The notes beneath the pieces were generated by a model. The model searched no databases. It was not told where the DNA came from and saw nothing but the letters and a program-made list of their open reading frames with translations. Position numbers and translations under genes: made by a program. A stretch of 64,000 nt of DNA from Pectobacterium polaris (GTDB lineage: Bacteria > Pseudomonadota > Gammaproteobacteria > Enterobacterales > Enterobacteriaceae), in contig NZ_CP017481.1 of NCBI RefSeq assembly GCF_002307355.1, forward strand, positions 3,844,001 to 3,908,000, given 5' to 3'. This document shows positions 8,720-17,571 of this stretch, one piece after another; the stretch's first letter is position 1, and the number at the start of each line of letters is the position of its first letter.

Positions 8720-11086
8720 TTATTGGTGTTGATAGGTCTCCGTATGAACGCCGTTAATGTACAGCTGGCGTTGCTCGCCCGCCGGCAGGCGCAGCGTCGC
8801 ATGCTGCCAAGCGGGCTGGTATCGCCCTTCCGATGTAAACGTCACGTCAATCCGTTGGCTATCCGTGCGGATTTCCCAGCGCAGCCACAGCGCGTTACCT
8901 TCACGCCATTGCCACGTCTCGCCATCGTCTTCGAACAGCAGCCCGCTGTCCGTACCACCCGCGACAGGCGGGAAGAGCAGGAATTCACGCTGGTCATCTT
9001 CACGCGGACTGACGTGGGCCGTTCGCGCCGACAGCGGAATCATCGCACCCGCTCTGACCAAAAGCGGGAGCCGTTCCAACGGCGCATCCAGCACGACTGT
9101 CTGTCCGCCGCTGAACCACTGACCAGAATGAAAATCGTACCAGCCTGACGTATTCGCCGGCAGGTAGACCGTGCGCTGGCGCTGTCCCTGCTCAACCACG
9201 CTGGCGACCAGAATATCTCGTCCCAGCATGAAATCGTCGGTTTCCTCCAGCGTCGCGCTGTCCTGCTCGTGGTCGAGGAACATCGGGCGCAGCATCGGTT
9301 CATCGTCCGCGCTAGCCTGCCACAGCAAGGTATAAAAATACGGCAGCAGACGGTAGCGAAGCTCAATAGCGCTGCGTATCGCAGGCGTTACCGCGGGATA
9401 CATCCACGGTTCGTTTACCGTATGGTCGTCATTCCAGGAATGAATGGTGAAACGCGGGTGCATCACGCCGTTTTGTACCCAGCGCACAAACAGCTCGGCG
9501 TCTGGCTTATCGCCCGAAAACCCGCCAACGTCGTGCCCGACATTAAACAGGCCGGACAGACTCATCCCGATTCCCATCCGCGTGTTGTAACGCAGCGTCT
9601 GCCAGTTGGTACGGTTATCGCCGCTCCAGGTCTGCACGTAGCGCTGCATGCCCGCACAGCCGGAACGCGAGATCAGATAAGGGCGTAGCGTCGGAGCAAA
9701 ACGCTGCTGTGCCTCCAGCGAGGCGCGCATCATCAACAGCGGCATCAGCGGGCGAATGTGTTTGATCGCCATCGTTTCGCCGAATCCGTGGCAGCGGGCT
9801 TCACCATCCCAGACTTCATATTCGTTATTGTCATTCCACGTTGAATCAATCCCTTTCCCCAGCAGCTGTCGGGTGACGTTCTCCTGCCACCACGCCACCG
9901 TTGCCGGATTGGTGAAATCAAGGTGCGAACCTTCATCGTCCCAAAAGCTGGAGCGCTCTGGCACATCGGATTCGGAATCGCGGATAAACAGCCCCTGCGC
10001 CGACACCTCGTCGTATTTCGGGTGATCTTGCAGTAAACAGGGTTTGATATTGGCAGCCAGTTTGAGGCCCGCATCGTGGAAAGCCTGCGACATCACTTCC
10101 GGCTGGGGAACTTTGTCGTGGTTCCAGTTAAACACATAGCGCTTATTGTTGATCGACGTGTAGCCCGATGAGAGTTGGAACGAATCACACGGGATATGAT
10201 GTTCCCGGCACAGCGCGATAAATTTCATCAGCTGCTGCTGCGCATCCGGTGCATCGGTGTAATGCATGGTGGAACCGCTGTAACCCAGGCTCCATTTTGG
10301 CCCAAAGAGCGTTTTCCCCGTCAGGCGCACAAATGCTTTCGTGACATCCAACACGCGCGGCCCGATGAACAGGTAATAGTCGAGATCGCCCGCCTCCGCC
10401 TGATAGCGTCGATAAGCCAGATGATAGTTATCGATTTCATTGCCGAGATCGAGCCAGGTCGTGCTCAGGTTATCGTAAAACAGGCCGAAGCTGACATCGT
10501 CACGTCGGGTAATGGTAAACGGCACATGCTTATACAGCGGATCGGTGCTCGCCGCGTTGTAGCCCATCGCATCCAGATTGCGGAACTCAAACCGACGTCC
10601 GGTGCGTTCAAGGTCGCCAGCCTTCTCACCCAGCCCGTAATAGCGCTCCGTCGGGAAACGGCGCTGATAGTGCGCCACGCCATCACCGTGTGGGTTGAGC
10701 AGATAGGCGCTGGTGGGTCGATCGGCAGCAAACGGCTGCCATTCGCCCTGTTCATCGCAATATTCCCACGCCAGCCACAGCGGCTGATGAATCGTAATTC
10801 GCATCCGCGCGGTGCTGATACGCAGCGCATCGTCCAGTTGTTCCAGCGAGAATCCCGGCAGGCTGAAACCCTCGCAGCTCTCACGGCTGCGCCCCTGCCA
10901 AGGGACATCCTGCTGCGGCGCGATGCTCCAGGTGCGGTTCAGCTTCAGCTCGCCATGCTGTTTAACCAGCACGCGGGCCAACATCGGTTCCAGCACGTAC
11001 AGGCGAAACACATGTTTGTCGTCCACCAGCAGCTCAACATGGTCGGCACTCTGATGACGGAACACCCAATTTTTCAACGTTTTCAT
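8720..11086 (-). CDS. Glycoside hydrolase family 31 alpha-glycosidase
   Basis: A 788-residue intracellular GH31 enzyme with no signal peptide. An N-terminal beta domain (residues 1-240) is followed by the catalytic barrel. The nucleophile is Asp419 in TWNDNNEYE and the acid/base is Asp490 in TWSGDNRTNW, both at the expected places; the substrate loop FNVGHDVGGFSGDKPD and the C-terminal beta domain follow. GH31 members hydrolyse alpha-linked glucosides, xylosides, galactosides or sulfoquinovosides; the exact substrate is not readable, though the WNDNNE form is that of alpha-glucosidase-like members. It lies 33 nt after a hexuronate-type MFS transporter and is probably its second operon gene, under the divergent LacI regulator. 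It would act on an imported glycoside. Confidence 0.88.
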   Translation of the reverse strand: MKTLKNWVFRHQSADHVELLVDDKHVFRLYVLEPMLARVLVKQHGELKLNRTWSIAPQQDVPWQGRSRESCEGFSLPGFSLEQLDDALRISTARMRITIHQPLWLAWEYCDEQGEWQPFAADRPTSAYLLNPHGDGVAHYQRRFPTERYYGLGEKAGDLERTGRRFEFRNLDAMGYNAASTDPLYKHVPFTITRRDDVSFGLFYDNLSTTWLDLGNEIDNYHLAYRRYQAEAGDLDYYLFIGPRVLDVTKAFVRLTGKTLFGPKWSLGYSGSTMHYTDAPDAQQQLMKFIALCREHHIPCDSFQLSSGYTSINNKRYVFNWNHDKVPQPEVMSQAFHDAGLKLAANIKPCLLQDHPKYDEVSAQGLFIRDSESDVPERSSFWDDEGSHLDFTNPATVAWWQENVTRQLLGKGIDSTWNDNNEYEVWDGEARCHGFGETMAIKHIRPLMPLLMMRASLEAQQRFAPTLRPYLISRSGCAGMQRYVQTWSGDNRTNWQTLRYNTRMGIGMSLSGLFNVGHDVGGFSGDKPDAELFVRWVQNGVMHPRFTIHSWNDDHTVNEPWMYPAVTPAIRSAIELRYRLLPYFYTLLWQASADDEPMLRPMFLDHEQDSATLEETDDFMLGRDILVASVVEQGQRQRTVYLPANTSGWYDFHSGQWFSGGQTVVLDAPLERLPLLVRAGAMIPLSARTAHVSPREDDQREFLLFPPVAGGTDSGLLFEDDGETWQWREGNALWLRWEIRTDSQRIDVTFTSEGRYQPAWQHATLRLPAGEQRQLYINGVHTETYQHQ

Positions 11087-11119
11087 ACAGCGTCCTTTTC
11101 AGGAAAAATAAATGAGCCG

Positions 11120-12430
11120 TTATGCCTGCGACCGCGTTTTCCCACGACGTTCAGCAATAAATGCGATCAGGAAGATGGCACCGATCAGATCGAAGAATCC
11201 CATCGCGACAAACAGCGGGTTAAACCCAATTTTGTCGGCGGTGACGCCAATCAGCAGCGAGAACAGGAAGCTGGCAATCCAGGCAAATGAACCGCGCATC
11301 CCGTTCACCGTTGCCATCTGCCCTTTATCGAACGATTCCACCACCAGTGCGCTCAACATGCAGGAAATCACCTGATGGCCAAACCCACCGATGGAAATCA
11401 GCAGAATCGCCACCCACGGATCTTTACTGATGGCAACCAGCGCCAGCGACAGCATCAGAAACGCGCCCGTGACCGAACTCGCCACAATCGAGTTAACGCG
11501 CGAGCAGCCGAACCAGCGGGTATAAAGTCGGGTGAGATAGCCACTGGCGATACTGCCAAGATCGGCAGCAAGAAACGGCAGCCACGCAAACATCGCGATT
11601 TGTTTCAGATCCATACCGCGCTCATTTGCCAGATAGAGCGGCACCCAAAAACTGAGCACGGCCCACGCGGGCTCCGCCATAAATGCGGGAATCGCGATAC
11701 CGTAGAAGCGTTTATTTTTTGAGACGGTTTTCAGCGCGGTGAAGAAAGGCAGTTTGACCGGCGGTGCTTCATTGTCCTGACGGATGAAATCCAGCTCCTC
11801 ACGGCTTAAATTGGGGTGATTTTCGGGGTTGTGATAGAACAGCCACCACAGAATCACCCACAGCAGTGCCAGCCCACCGCTGAACATAAACGCGCCCTGC
11901 CAGCCCAGATAGGCATGCGCCACAACGATAATCGGCGGTGCCAGCATCGCACCGATAGAGAAACCGACACCGGCCCAGCCTGCCGCAATCGGGCGTTCCT
12001 TTTTAGGGAACCACTCGCCCAGCGTTTTGGCATTCGCCGGTGTCGCTGCCGCTTCGGACGCGCCCATAAAGAAACGCAAGATCGCCAGATGCAGCCAGCT
12101 TCCCGCCCCCGCGTGGAAGATGCACATCAGCGCCCAGATCACCGCGCAGATCATAAAGCCAATTTTCAGGCCGATGACATCGATCAGCCAGCCGCAAATC
12201 GGCTGGAAAATGGTATACGCCAGTTGGAATGCACCGACAATCCAGGAGTATTGCTCGGTGGTGATGCCCATACTGGTTTTCAGTTCGGGTGCCAGAATGC
12301 CCAGTGAATTACGGGTGATGTAATTCACGGTAACGCCAAGCAGAAACAGGCTCAGCACCCACCAACGCAGGTTTCTGAATGTCCGTTTACCTTTGGTAGC
12401 GATGGGGGACGAATTGATGTCGAGACTCAT
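11120..12430 (-). CDS. MFS transporter, ExuT-like (anion:cation symporter family)
   Basis: A 436-residue protein with about twelve membrane segments, clearly related to the hexuronate transporter ExuT: LGVTVNYITRNSLGILAPELK, SWIVGAFQLAYTIFQPICGWLIDVIGLKIGF, GASEAAATPANAKTLGEWFPKKER and SIGAMLAPPIIVV. This family symports small carboxylated or glycosidic substrates with protons. The start at 12430 has AAGGAG six bases upstream; a longer frame to 12484 has none. It is the first gene of an operon with the GH31 glycosidase and is divergent from a LacI-type regulator. The neighbour suggests it carries a glycoside with an acidic aglycone or sugar, perhaps from plant tissue; this is inference. Confidence 0.87.
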   Translation of the reverse strand: MSLDINSSPIATKGKRTFRNLRWWVLSLFLLGVTVNYITRNSLGILAPELKTSMGITTEQYSWIVGAFQLAYTIFQPICGWLIDVIGLKIGFMICAVIWALMCIFHAGAGSWLHLAILRFFMGASEAAATPANAKTLGEWFPKKERPIAAGWAGVGFSIGAMLAPPIIVVAHAYLGWQGAFMFSGGLALLWVILWWLFYHNPENHPNLSREELDFIRQDNEAPPVKLPFFTALKTVSKNKRFYGIAIPAFMAEPAWAVLSFWVPLYLANERGMDLKQIAMFAWLPFLAADLGSIASGYLTRLYTRWFGCSRVNSIVASSVTGAFLMLSLALVAISKDPWVAILLISIGGFGHQVISCMLSALVVESFDKGQMATVNGMRGSFAWIASFLFSLLIGVTADKIGFNPLFVAMGFFDLIGAIFLIAFIAERRGKTRSQA

Positions 12431-12750
12431 GGTGACTCCTTTACAGGAAAGTAGGGTGACATTGGTCTGATATCTCGACGGCATTTTTGTATTTATAGCC
12501 TATCGAACAATCAAACCATTTTCATATCATTGTATTTATTGAGTTAAATCCTGTTTTACTACCTCTAACCACTGAAATTGGTTTACCAAATCGAGAGTAG
12601 AACAATTGAAAATCGTGAAACACTCACTTTTTTGAAAACATTTTCATGCTATGGTCAAAATGCAGACAAAAACCTGCATATAGCGCCTGAAAATAGGTAA
12701 CAGATAGCAATGAAAACTTTGTCATTTTCGAAGGTGAACGGGATCACAAA
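12431..12750. promoter_or_regulatory. Divergent promoter region, MFS-GH31 operon and LacI regulator
   Basis: The 320-base gap is AT-rich and holds promoters in both directions. The clearest site is TGAAAA-CA-TTTTCA at 12633-12646, which resembles LacI-family operators built on TGAAA-N4-TTTCA. A weaker half, CCATTTTCAT, lies near 12515 close to the MFS start. Confidence 0.6.
12633..12646. promoter_or_regulatory. LacI-type operator candidate (TGAAAACATTTTCA)
   Basis: A perfect 14-bp inverted repeat apart from its CA centre. It is about 105 bp before the regulator start and 200 bp before the MFS start, placed to control either direction. Its neighbour is a LacI-family protein. Confidence 0.55.
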
Positions 12751-13821
12751 ATGAAAGGAAACCTGAAAATACGCGAAATTGCGCAGCGGACGGGCTACTC
12801 GATCAGCACGGTCTCACGCGTGCTATCTGGTCAGTCCAATACCAGCGAACAGGCAAAAACGGACATTCTCAACTGCGCCCGCCAGTGCGGCGTACTGGCC
12901 GATCTCGCCAACGGCCGCCTGCTGTTGAACGGGCTCACTATTTTTGCCCCACCGCGCGCTTTTGATATTCGGTCCGACATCTTCTATCACAAGGTGGTAC
13001 AGAGCATCATTGATGCCCTGAAGCCACACGATGTGCGAGTGCGCTACTGCGGGCTGGAGGAAAATGACAGCGATGCGGCGCTCTTTTTAGACAAAATGCG
13101 CGATCCGGCTACGGAGGCGGCGCTGCTGATCGGCATCGACGATCCCTATATTCACGCGCTGGCGGCGGACAGCGGTAAGCCCTGCATATTGATTAACTGC
13201 ATTGACCGTAAGATGCGATTGCCGGGTGTGGCGCCCGCCCATCGCTTGATAGGCGAATTCTCCGCCCATTATATTTTTGAGCAAGGGCACCATTCCGTGT
13301 TGACGCTGCTGTGCCTGCGTCGTTACACGATGGAGCTGCGTCTGGACGGGATTCGGGATGCCTATCAGCACCATAATCTGCCGTTTTCCTCTGAGGATAA
13401 TTTGCTGGCGTTAGATAATTTCAGCACGACGGACGCCGAACAGGCGATGACGACCTTTTTAGCCCGCTGCCCGCCGGATAAGCGACCTACGGCGATTTTG
13501 GCCGGTGGTGATTTCATCGCGGTTGGGGTGGTAAATGCTTTGACCAAAGCAGGATTGCGCGTGCCGCAGGATGTCTCGGTGATGAGCATGGATGGATTCA
13601 ATCTCTCGGCCATTCACGACGTCCCGCTCACATCGGTACATGTGCCGCGTGAGGCGCTGGGCGAAGAAGCCGTCAGGCTGTTGCAATATCGCCTGATTCG
13701 CCCCGAAGCCCCCGTCGGCAACCTGCTACTAAACGGCACGCTGGTGGTTCGCCAGTCCGTCAGGCGGCTGCGCGCCAGTAAATCCGTTGCGCCGATACAG
13801 GATGAAAGCCTCTACGACTGA
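12751..13821 (+). CDS. LacI-family transcriptional regulator
   Basis: A 356-residue repressor. Residues 5-50 hold the helix-turn-helix (IREIAQRTGYSISTVSRVLSGQSNTS), followed by a hinge and a periplasmic-binding-protein-like effector domain with the typical ILAGGDFIAVGVVNALTKAGLRVPQDVSVMSMDGF and TSVHVPREALGEEAVRLL. It is divergent from the MFS-GH31 operon, so it should sense the imported glycoside or its breakdown product. Its last ten bases overlap the end of the convergent LysR gene, which is tight packing for convergent genes. The effector is unknown. Confidence 0.9.
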   Translation: MKGNLKIREIAQRTGYSISTVSRVLSGQSNTSEQAKTDILNCARQCGVLADLANGRLLLNGLTIFAPPRAFDIRSDIFYHKVVQSIIDALKPHDVRVRYCGLEENDSDAALFLDKMRDPATEAALLIGIDDPYIHALAADSGKPCILINCIDRKMRLPGVAPAHRLIGEFSAHYIFEQGHHSVLTLLCLRRYTMELRLDGIRDAYQHHNLPFSSEDNLLALDNFSTTDAEQAMTTFLARCPPDKRPTAILAGGDFIAVGVVNALTKAGLRVPQDVSVMSMDGFNLSAIHDVPLTSVHVPREALGEEAVRLLQYRLIRPEAPVGNLLLNGTLVVRQSVRRLRASKSVAPIQDESLYD

Positions 13822-14714
13822 GCCTGCAACCACGCCTGCGCCGCGTCAAAGAAGTTCTGCGCCAGCGGCGTCGCTCGACCAGCCTGTGCAACAACAACGG
13901 CAGCACGGCGGCGCATTGGCGGAAACAGCAGAGGTCGGAGCGTTAACGCGGGCGTCATGTCCGGGATCAGGCTGCCGTGAGGCACAATGCCGCACCCGAG
14001 CCCGACATAAGCACTTTGGATCAGTTGCAGGACGGAAGAGCTTTCCACCTTGACCCACGGCGAAACGCCCATTTCGCGGAAATGACTATCGAGATAGCGA
14101 CGGAAGTAGCGGCTGGCCTCCGCCAGACAGAGCGGAACCTCAGAAAGCGCAGCGAGAGGCAGCGGCGTCTCCCCGACCAGCTGTGGGAAATAGTGCGGAT
14201 GGAACAAGAGATCAACGCCCTGCTCCGTCAACGGCGACGCCTGAAAGTGCAGTTCCTGTAGCGTCGAAAACTCAAAAAAGCCGATGCCGACATCCACCGA
14301 ATGCGCATTCAGCGCTTCCAGCAGTTGATCCGCACTGAACAGCGAGATCTGAAAATCCAGCTGCGGGTAAACCTTGTTCACCGCTGCCAGCAGGCTCGAC
14401 AGCGCGATACTGCTTTGCGGCACCGCGCCGATGCGCAATACGCCGCTCACACCGCGTTTCAGCGACGCGACTTCCAGCTTCAGCCCCTGATAAACCGAGA
14501 CGATTTCCCGCGCCCAGGCCAGCACGCGTTCACCTTCGGCGGTAAAGCCTTCAAAATTGTTACCCCGATTGATTAACGCCAGATCCAGCTCTCGCTCCAG
14601 ATTTTTCAACCGCATGGAGAGCGTTGGCTGACTGACAAAACTGGCTTCCGCTGCCCGGCCAAAATGGCGCTCTTTCTCCAGATTGCACAGGTATTGCAGT
14701 TGCTTAATATCCAT
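13812..14714 (-). CDS. LysR-family transcriptional regulator
   Basis: A 300-residue regulator. It opens MDIKQLQYLCNLEKERHFGRAAEASFVSQPTLSMRLKNLERELDLALINR, the usual LysR winged helix, most like the OxyR/CynR branch. The effector domain follows, with GVLRIGAVPQSSIALSSLL and DVGIGFFEFSTLQE. It is divergent from a YdeP/FdhF-like oxidoreductase with a 308-bp gap, the classical layout for a LysR activator and its target, so it probably controls that gene. The gap contains an ERIC element, which moves the regulator's promoter away from the oxidoreductase start. The inducer is unknown. Confidence 0.88.
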   Translation of the reverse strand: MDIKQLQYLCNLEKERHFGRAAEASFVSQPTLSMRLKNLERELDLALINRGNNFEGFTAEGERVLAWAREIVSVYQGLKLEVASLKRGVSGVLRIGAVPQSSIALSSLLAAVNKVYPQLDFQISLFSADQLLEALNAHSVDVGIGFFEFSTLQELHFQASPLTEQGVDLLFHPHYFPQLVGETPLPLAALSEVPLCLAEASRYFRRYLDSHFREMGVSPWVKVESSSVLQLIQSAYVGLGCGIVPHGSLIPDMTPALTLRPLLFPPMRRRAAVVVAQAGRATPLAQNFFDAAQAWLQAQS

Positions 14715-14877
14715 CGTCAGACTCGATCATCAGACACAGTAGTGGGTAAGCCCGGAGTATATACCGATAAACCGCCTCTATCCCACCATAGCCGCATTTG
14801 ATTAGACGCGATCGCCGACGGCACCTAAACTTCATCTAAAGAGCAAACATTTAAAATTTTGTTCACATAAAAACAAC

Positions 14878-15003
14878 AAAACCCTAAATAATTCGAGTTT
14901 CAGGCCGACGGCAACGCAGCGAGTCCCCAGGAGCTTACTCAAGTAAGTGACTGGGGTGAGCGAGGCAGCCAACACACCTGCAACTTGAAGTATGACGGGT
15001 TTA
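14878..15003 (+). repeat. ERIC element, copy B
   Basis: A ~126-bp ERIC copy. It opens CCCTAAATAATTCGAGTTTC, has central arms CCCCAGGAGCTTAC and GTAAGTGACTGGGG (very near the ERIC consensus), and ends CTTGAAGTATGACGGG. The flanking TATA is degenerate on both sides. It ends only 19 bp before the start codon of the downstream oxidoreductase, so it must form part of that gene's leader or promoter. Confidence 0.9.
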
Positions 15004-15022
15004 TTCACCTGCGGATTCGAAC

Positions 15023-17335
15023 ATGAAATTCAAACCATCCATCAAGCCATACCGCAATGCGGCTGGCGGCTGGGGCTCGTTGGAAGCCACCACGCGTTTT
15101 GTTCTCGACAGCAAGCAAGCGCTGAAAAATATCCGAAACTTGTTGCGGGTCAATAAATCGAAAGGATTTGACTGCCCCGGCTGTGCCTGGGGTGATGACA
15201 ACAGCAGCACGTTCAGTTTTTGTGAAAACGGCGCGAAAGCGGTCAGCTGGGAAGCAACGCGCAAAGCGGTCGATCTGGATTTTTTCGCCGCCCATAGCGT
15301 CACGACGCTTCGCCAGCAAAGTAACTATTTCCTTGAATATCAGGGCCGCTTAACCCACCCGATGCGCTATGACCGTGCCAGCGATCGCTATGTTCCTATC
15401 AGCTGGGACGCGGCGTTTGCGCTGATCGCTCGCCACATCAGTAACATGGCGCACCCTAATCAGGTTGAACTTTATACGTCCGGCCGTGCCAGCAATGAAG
15501 CCTCTTATCTGTATCAGCTTTTTGGCCGTATGCTGGGCACCAACAATTTTCCTGACTGTTCGAATATGTGCCATGAGGCCAGCGGAATCGGTCTGAAACA
15601 GAGTATCGGCGTCGGTAAAGGCACGATCCGGCTGGATGATTTCGAACACGCTGACGCAATTTTCGTCTTCGGGCAGAACCCTGGCACCAATCACCCACGT
15701 ATGCTGCACAGCCTGCGCCACGCCGCCGATCGCGGTGCGCACGTCGTCTCGTTTAATACGCTACGCGAGCGCGGTCTGGAACGTTTTGCCAATCCGCAGA
15801 ACCCACTGGAGCTGCTCACGCCACTGTCCGGCACCATTAGCGAAACCTACCTGCAACCCAATCTGGGCGGCGATATGGCCGCCGTGCGCGGCATGGTAAA
15901 AGCGCTGCTGGAAACACATCGCCAGCGCTTGTCTGCCGGGGAAGCGGGTTTATTCGATCAGGATTTCTTGTCTACACATACCCAGCAGGTGGATGCGTAT
16001 CTGGCCGTTGTCGACGCGACAAGCTGGCAGAAAATCGAACAACAGTCCGGCCTGAGTGAAGCGCAGCTGCGCTATGTCGCGGCGATTTATCAGCAGTCGC
16101 CGCGCGTGATTTGCACCTGGGCGATGGGGATTACCCAGCATAAGCATTCCGTCGCCACCGTGCGGGAAATCGTGAACCTGCAACTGCTGTTCGGGCAGCT
16201 AGGGAAACCGGGCGCGGGGCTGTGTCCGGTACGTGGCCATAGTAATGTGCAGGGCAACCGCACCATGGGGATCGATGAGAAACCGACGGCCGCGTTTCTC
16301 GATCGTCTGGCGGCACATTATGGCTTCACGCCGCCTTACGCCGCAGGCCACAACACGGTAGAAGCGCTGGAAGCGATGCTGCGCGACGAGATAAAAGTGC
16401 TGATCGCGCTGGGCGGTAACCTCGCTGCCGCCGCACCGGATTCGGCACGCACCGAAGAAGCGCTCAGCCGCTGCGACCTGACCGTACATATCAGCACCAA
16501 GCTCAACCGCAGCCATCTGGTGACGGGCAAGGTCGATGCATTGATTCTGCCGACGCTCGGCCGTACCGATCTCGACATGCAGGCCAGCGGCGCGCAGTTT
16601 ATTACTGTCGAAGACTCTTTCAGCATGGTGCACGCGTCGCAGGGCGTCGGGCAGCCGCTTTCGCCGTTGCAGCGTTCGGAAACGGCGATTGTTGCCGGGA
16701 TTGCCAATGCGGTACTCGGTCATGAAAAGCTCGACTGGCTGGCGCTGGCGGACGATTACTCACGCATCCGTGACCATATCGCCGCGACTATTCCCGGCTT
16801 TACCGATTTCAATGCTAACTGCGACCTGCCGGGCGGATTCTATCTCGGTAACGCCGCCGCTGAACTGCACTTCAATACCCTCAACGGGAAAGCGCAATTC
16901 AGCCATGCCGCTCTGCCCGATACGCTGTTTCCGCAGCTACGAGGCAGCGATGTGCCCTTTACGCTGCAAACCCTGCGCTCACACGATCAATACAACACCA
17001 CGATTTATGGGCTGGATGACCGCTATCGCGGCGTGTACGGGCAGCGGGAAGTGCTCTTCATGCACCCGGATGACATCAGTGCGTTAGGGTTGGAAGACGG
17101 CGATCTCGTCGATATCGAAACGCTGTGGAATGACGGCATTACCCGTATCGTCAACGGCTTCAAGCTGGTGAGCTACGCGATTCCGCGCGGCAACCTGGCC
17201 GCCTATTACCCGGAAACCAATCCGCTGGTGCCGCTGTCCAGCTTTGGGGATGAAACGCACACGCCGACCTCTAAATCAGTGCCGGTTGTCGTTCGTCGTA
17301 GTACGCAAGAAGAGTCTCTGCTGCGTATCGCCTAA
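15023..17335 (+). CDS. YdeP/FdhF-like molybdopterin oxidoreductase, alpha subunit family
   Basis: A 770-residue cytosolic molybdoenzyme, closely resembling E. coli YdeP. The N-terminal cysteine region reads GFDCPGCAW and FCENGAKA, suggesting an Fe-S site. The molybdopterin-binding parts follow: TSGRASNEASYLYQLFGR, NFPDCSNMCHEASGIGL, GQNPGTNHPRMLHSL, GMGITQHKH, GKPGAGLCPVRGHSNVQG and the C-terminal RSHDQYNTTIYGLDDRYRGVYGQREVLFM. No twin-arginine signal is present. YdeP is tied to acid resistance in E. coli, but the family's substrate is not known to me. The SNMCHE cysteine may coordinate molybdenum in place of the selenocysteine of FdhF. It is probably activated by the divergent LysR protein, and its leader contains an ERIC element. 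Confidence 0.88.
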   Translation: MKFKPSIKPYRNAAGGWGSLEATTRFVLDSKQALKNIRNLLRVNKSKGFDCPGCAWGDDNSSTFSFCENGAKAVSWEATRKAVDLDFFAAHSVTTLRQQSNYFLEYQGRLTHPMRYDRASDRYVPISWDAAFALIARHISNMAHPNQVELYTSGRASNEASYLYQLFGRMLGTNNFPDCSNMCHEASGIGLKQSIGVGKGTIRLDDFEHADAIFVFGQNPGTNHPRMLHSLRHAADRGAHVVSFNTLRERGLERFANPQNPLELLTPLSGTISETYLQPNLGGDMAAVRGMVKALLETHRQRLSAGEAGLFDQDFLSTHTQQVDAYLAVVDATSWQKIEQQSGLSEAQLRYVAAIYQQSPRVICTWAMGITQHKHSVATVREIVNLQLLFGQLGKPGAGLCPVRGHSNVQGNRTMGIDEKPTAAFLDRLAAHYGFTPPYAAGHNTVEALEAMLRDEIKVLIALGGNLAAAAPDSARTEEALSRCDLTVHISTKLNRSHLVTGKVDALILPTLGRTDLDMQASGAQFITVEDSFSMVHASQGVGQPLSPLQRSETAIVAGIANAVLGHEKLDWLALADDYSRIRDHIAATIPGFTDFNANCDLPGGFYLGNAAAELHFNTLNGKAQFSHAALPDTLFPQLRGSDVPFTLQTLRSHDQYNTTIYGLDDRYRGVYGQREVLFMHPDDISALGLEDGDLVDIETLWNDGITRIVNGFKLVSYAIPRGNLAAYYPETNPLVPLSSFGDETHTPTSKSVPVVVRRSTQEESLLRIA

Positions 17336-17375
17336 GCATCTGTCGGCTAGGCGGCAACTCATCACATAAACGACG

Positions 17376-17410
17376 CTGCCGTGCCGTGAAATCAATCGCG
17401 TGCACGGCAG
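17376..17410 (+). terminator. Possible terminator hairpin after the molybdoenzyme gene
   Basis: A 9-bp inverted repeat (CTGCCGTGC / GCACGGCAG) with a 17-base loop lies 40 nt after the stop. There is no T run, so this may be a Rho-assisted end or only an RNA-stability hairpin. Confidence 0.35.
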
Positions 17411-17571
17411 GTGGACACGTTCAAATCAGCGTTGACTTTACTCGGATTTATCCGCGCTTCTGCTGCCGATCTGCGACCACACTTTCCCCGATTATTCTTG
17501 CCGCCAGCACCCGATTCGAGTAAAACTGTGAATTGCTAATTGAGCTACTCACAACCGTATTTCTGGACGCT

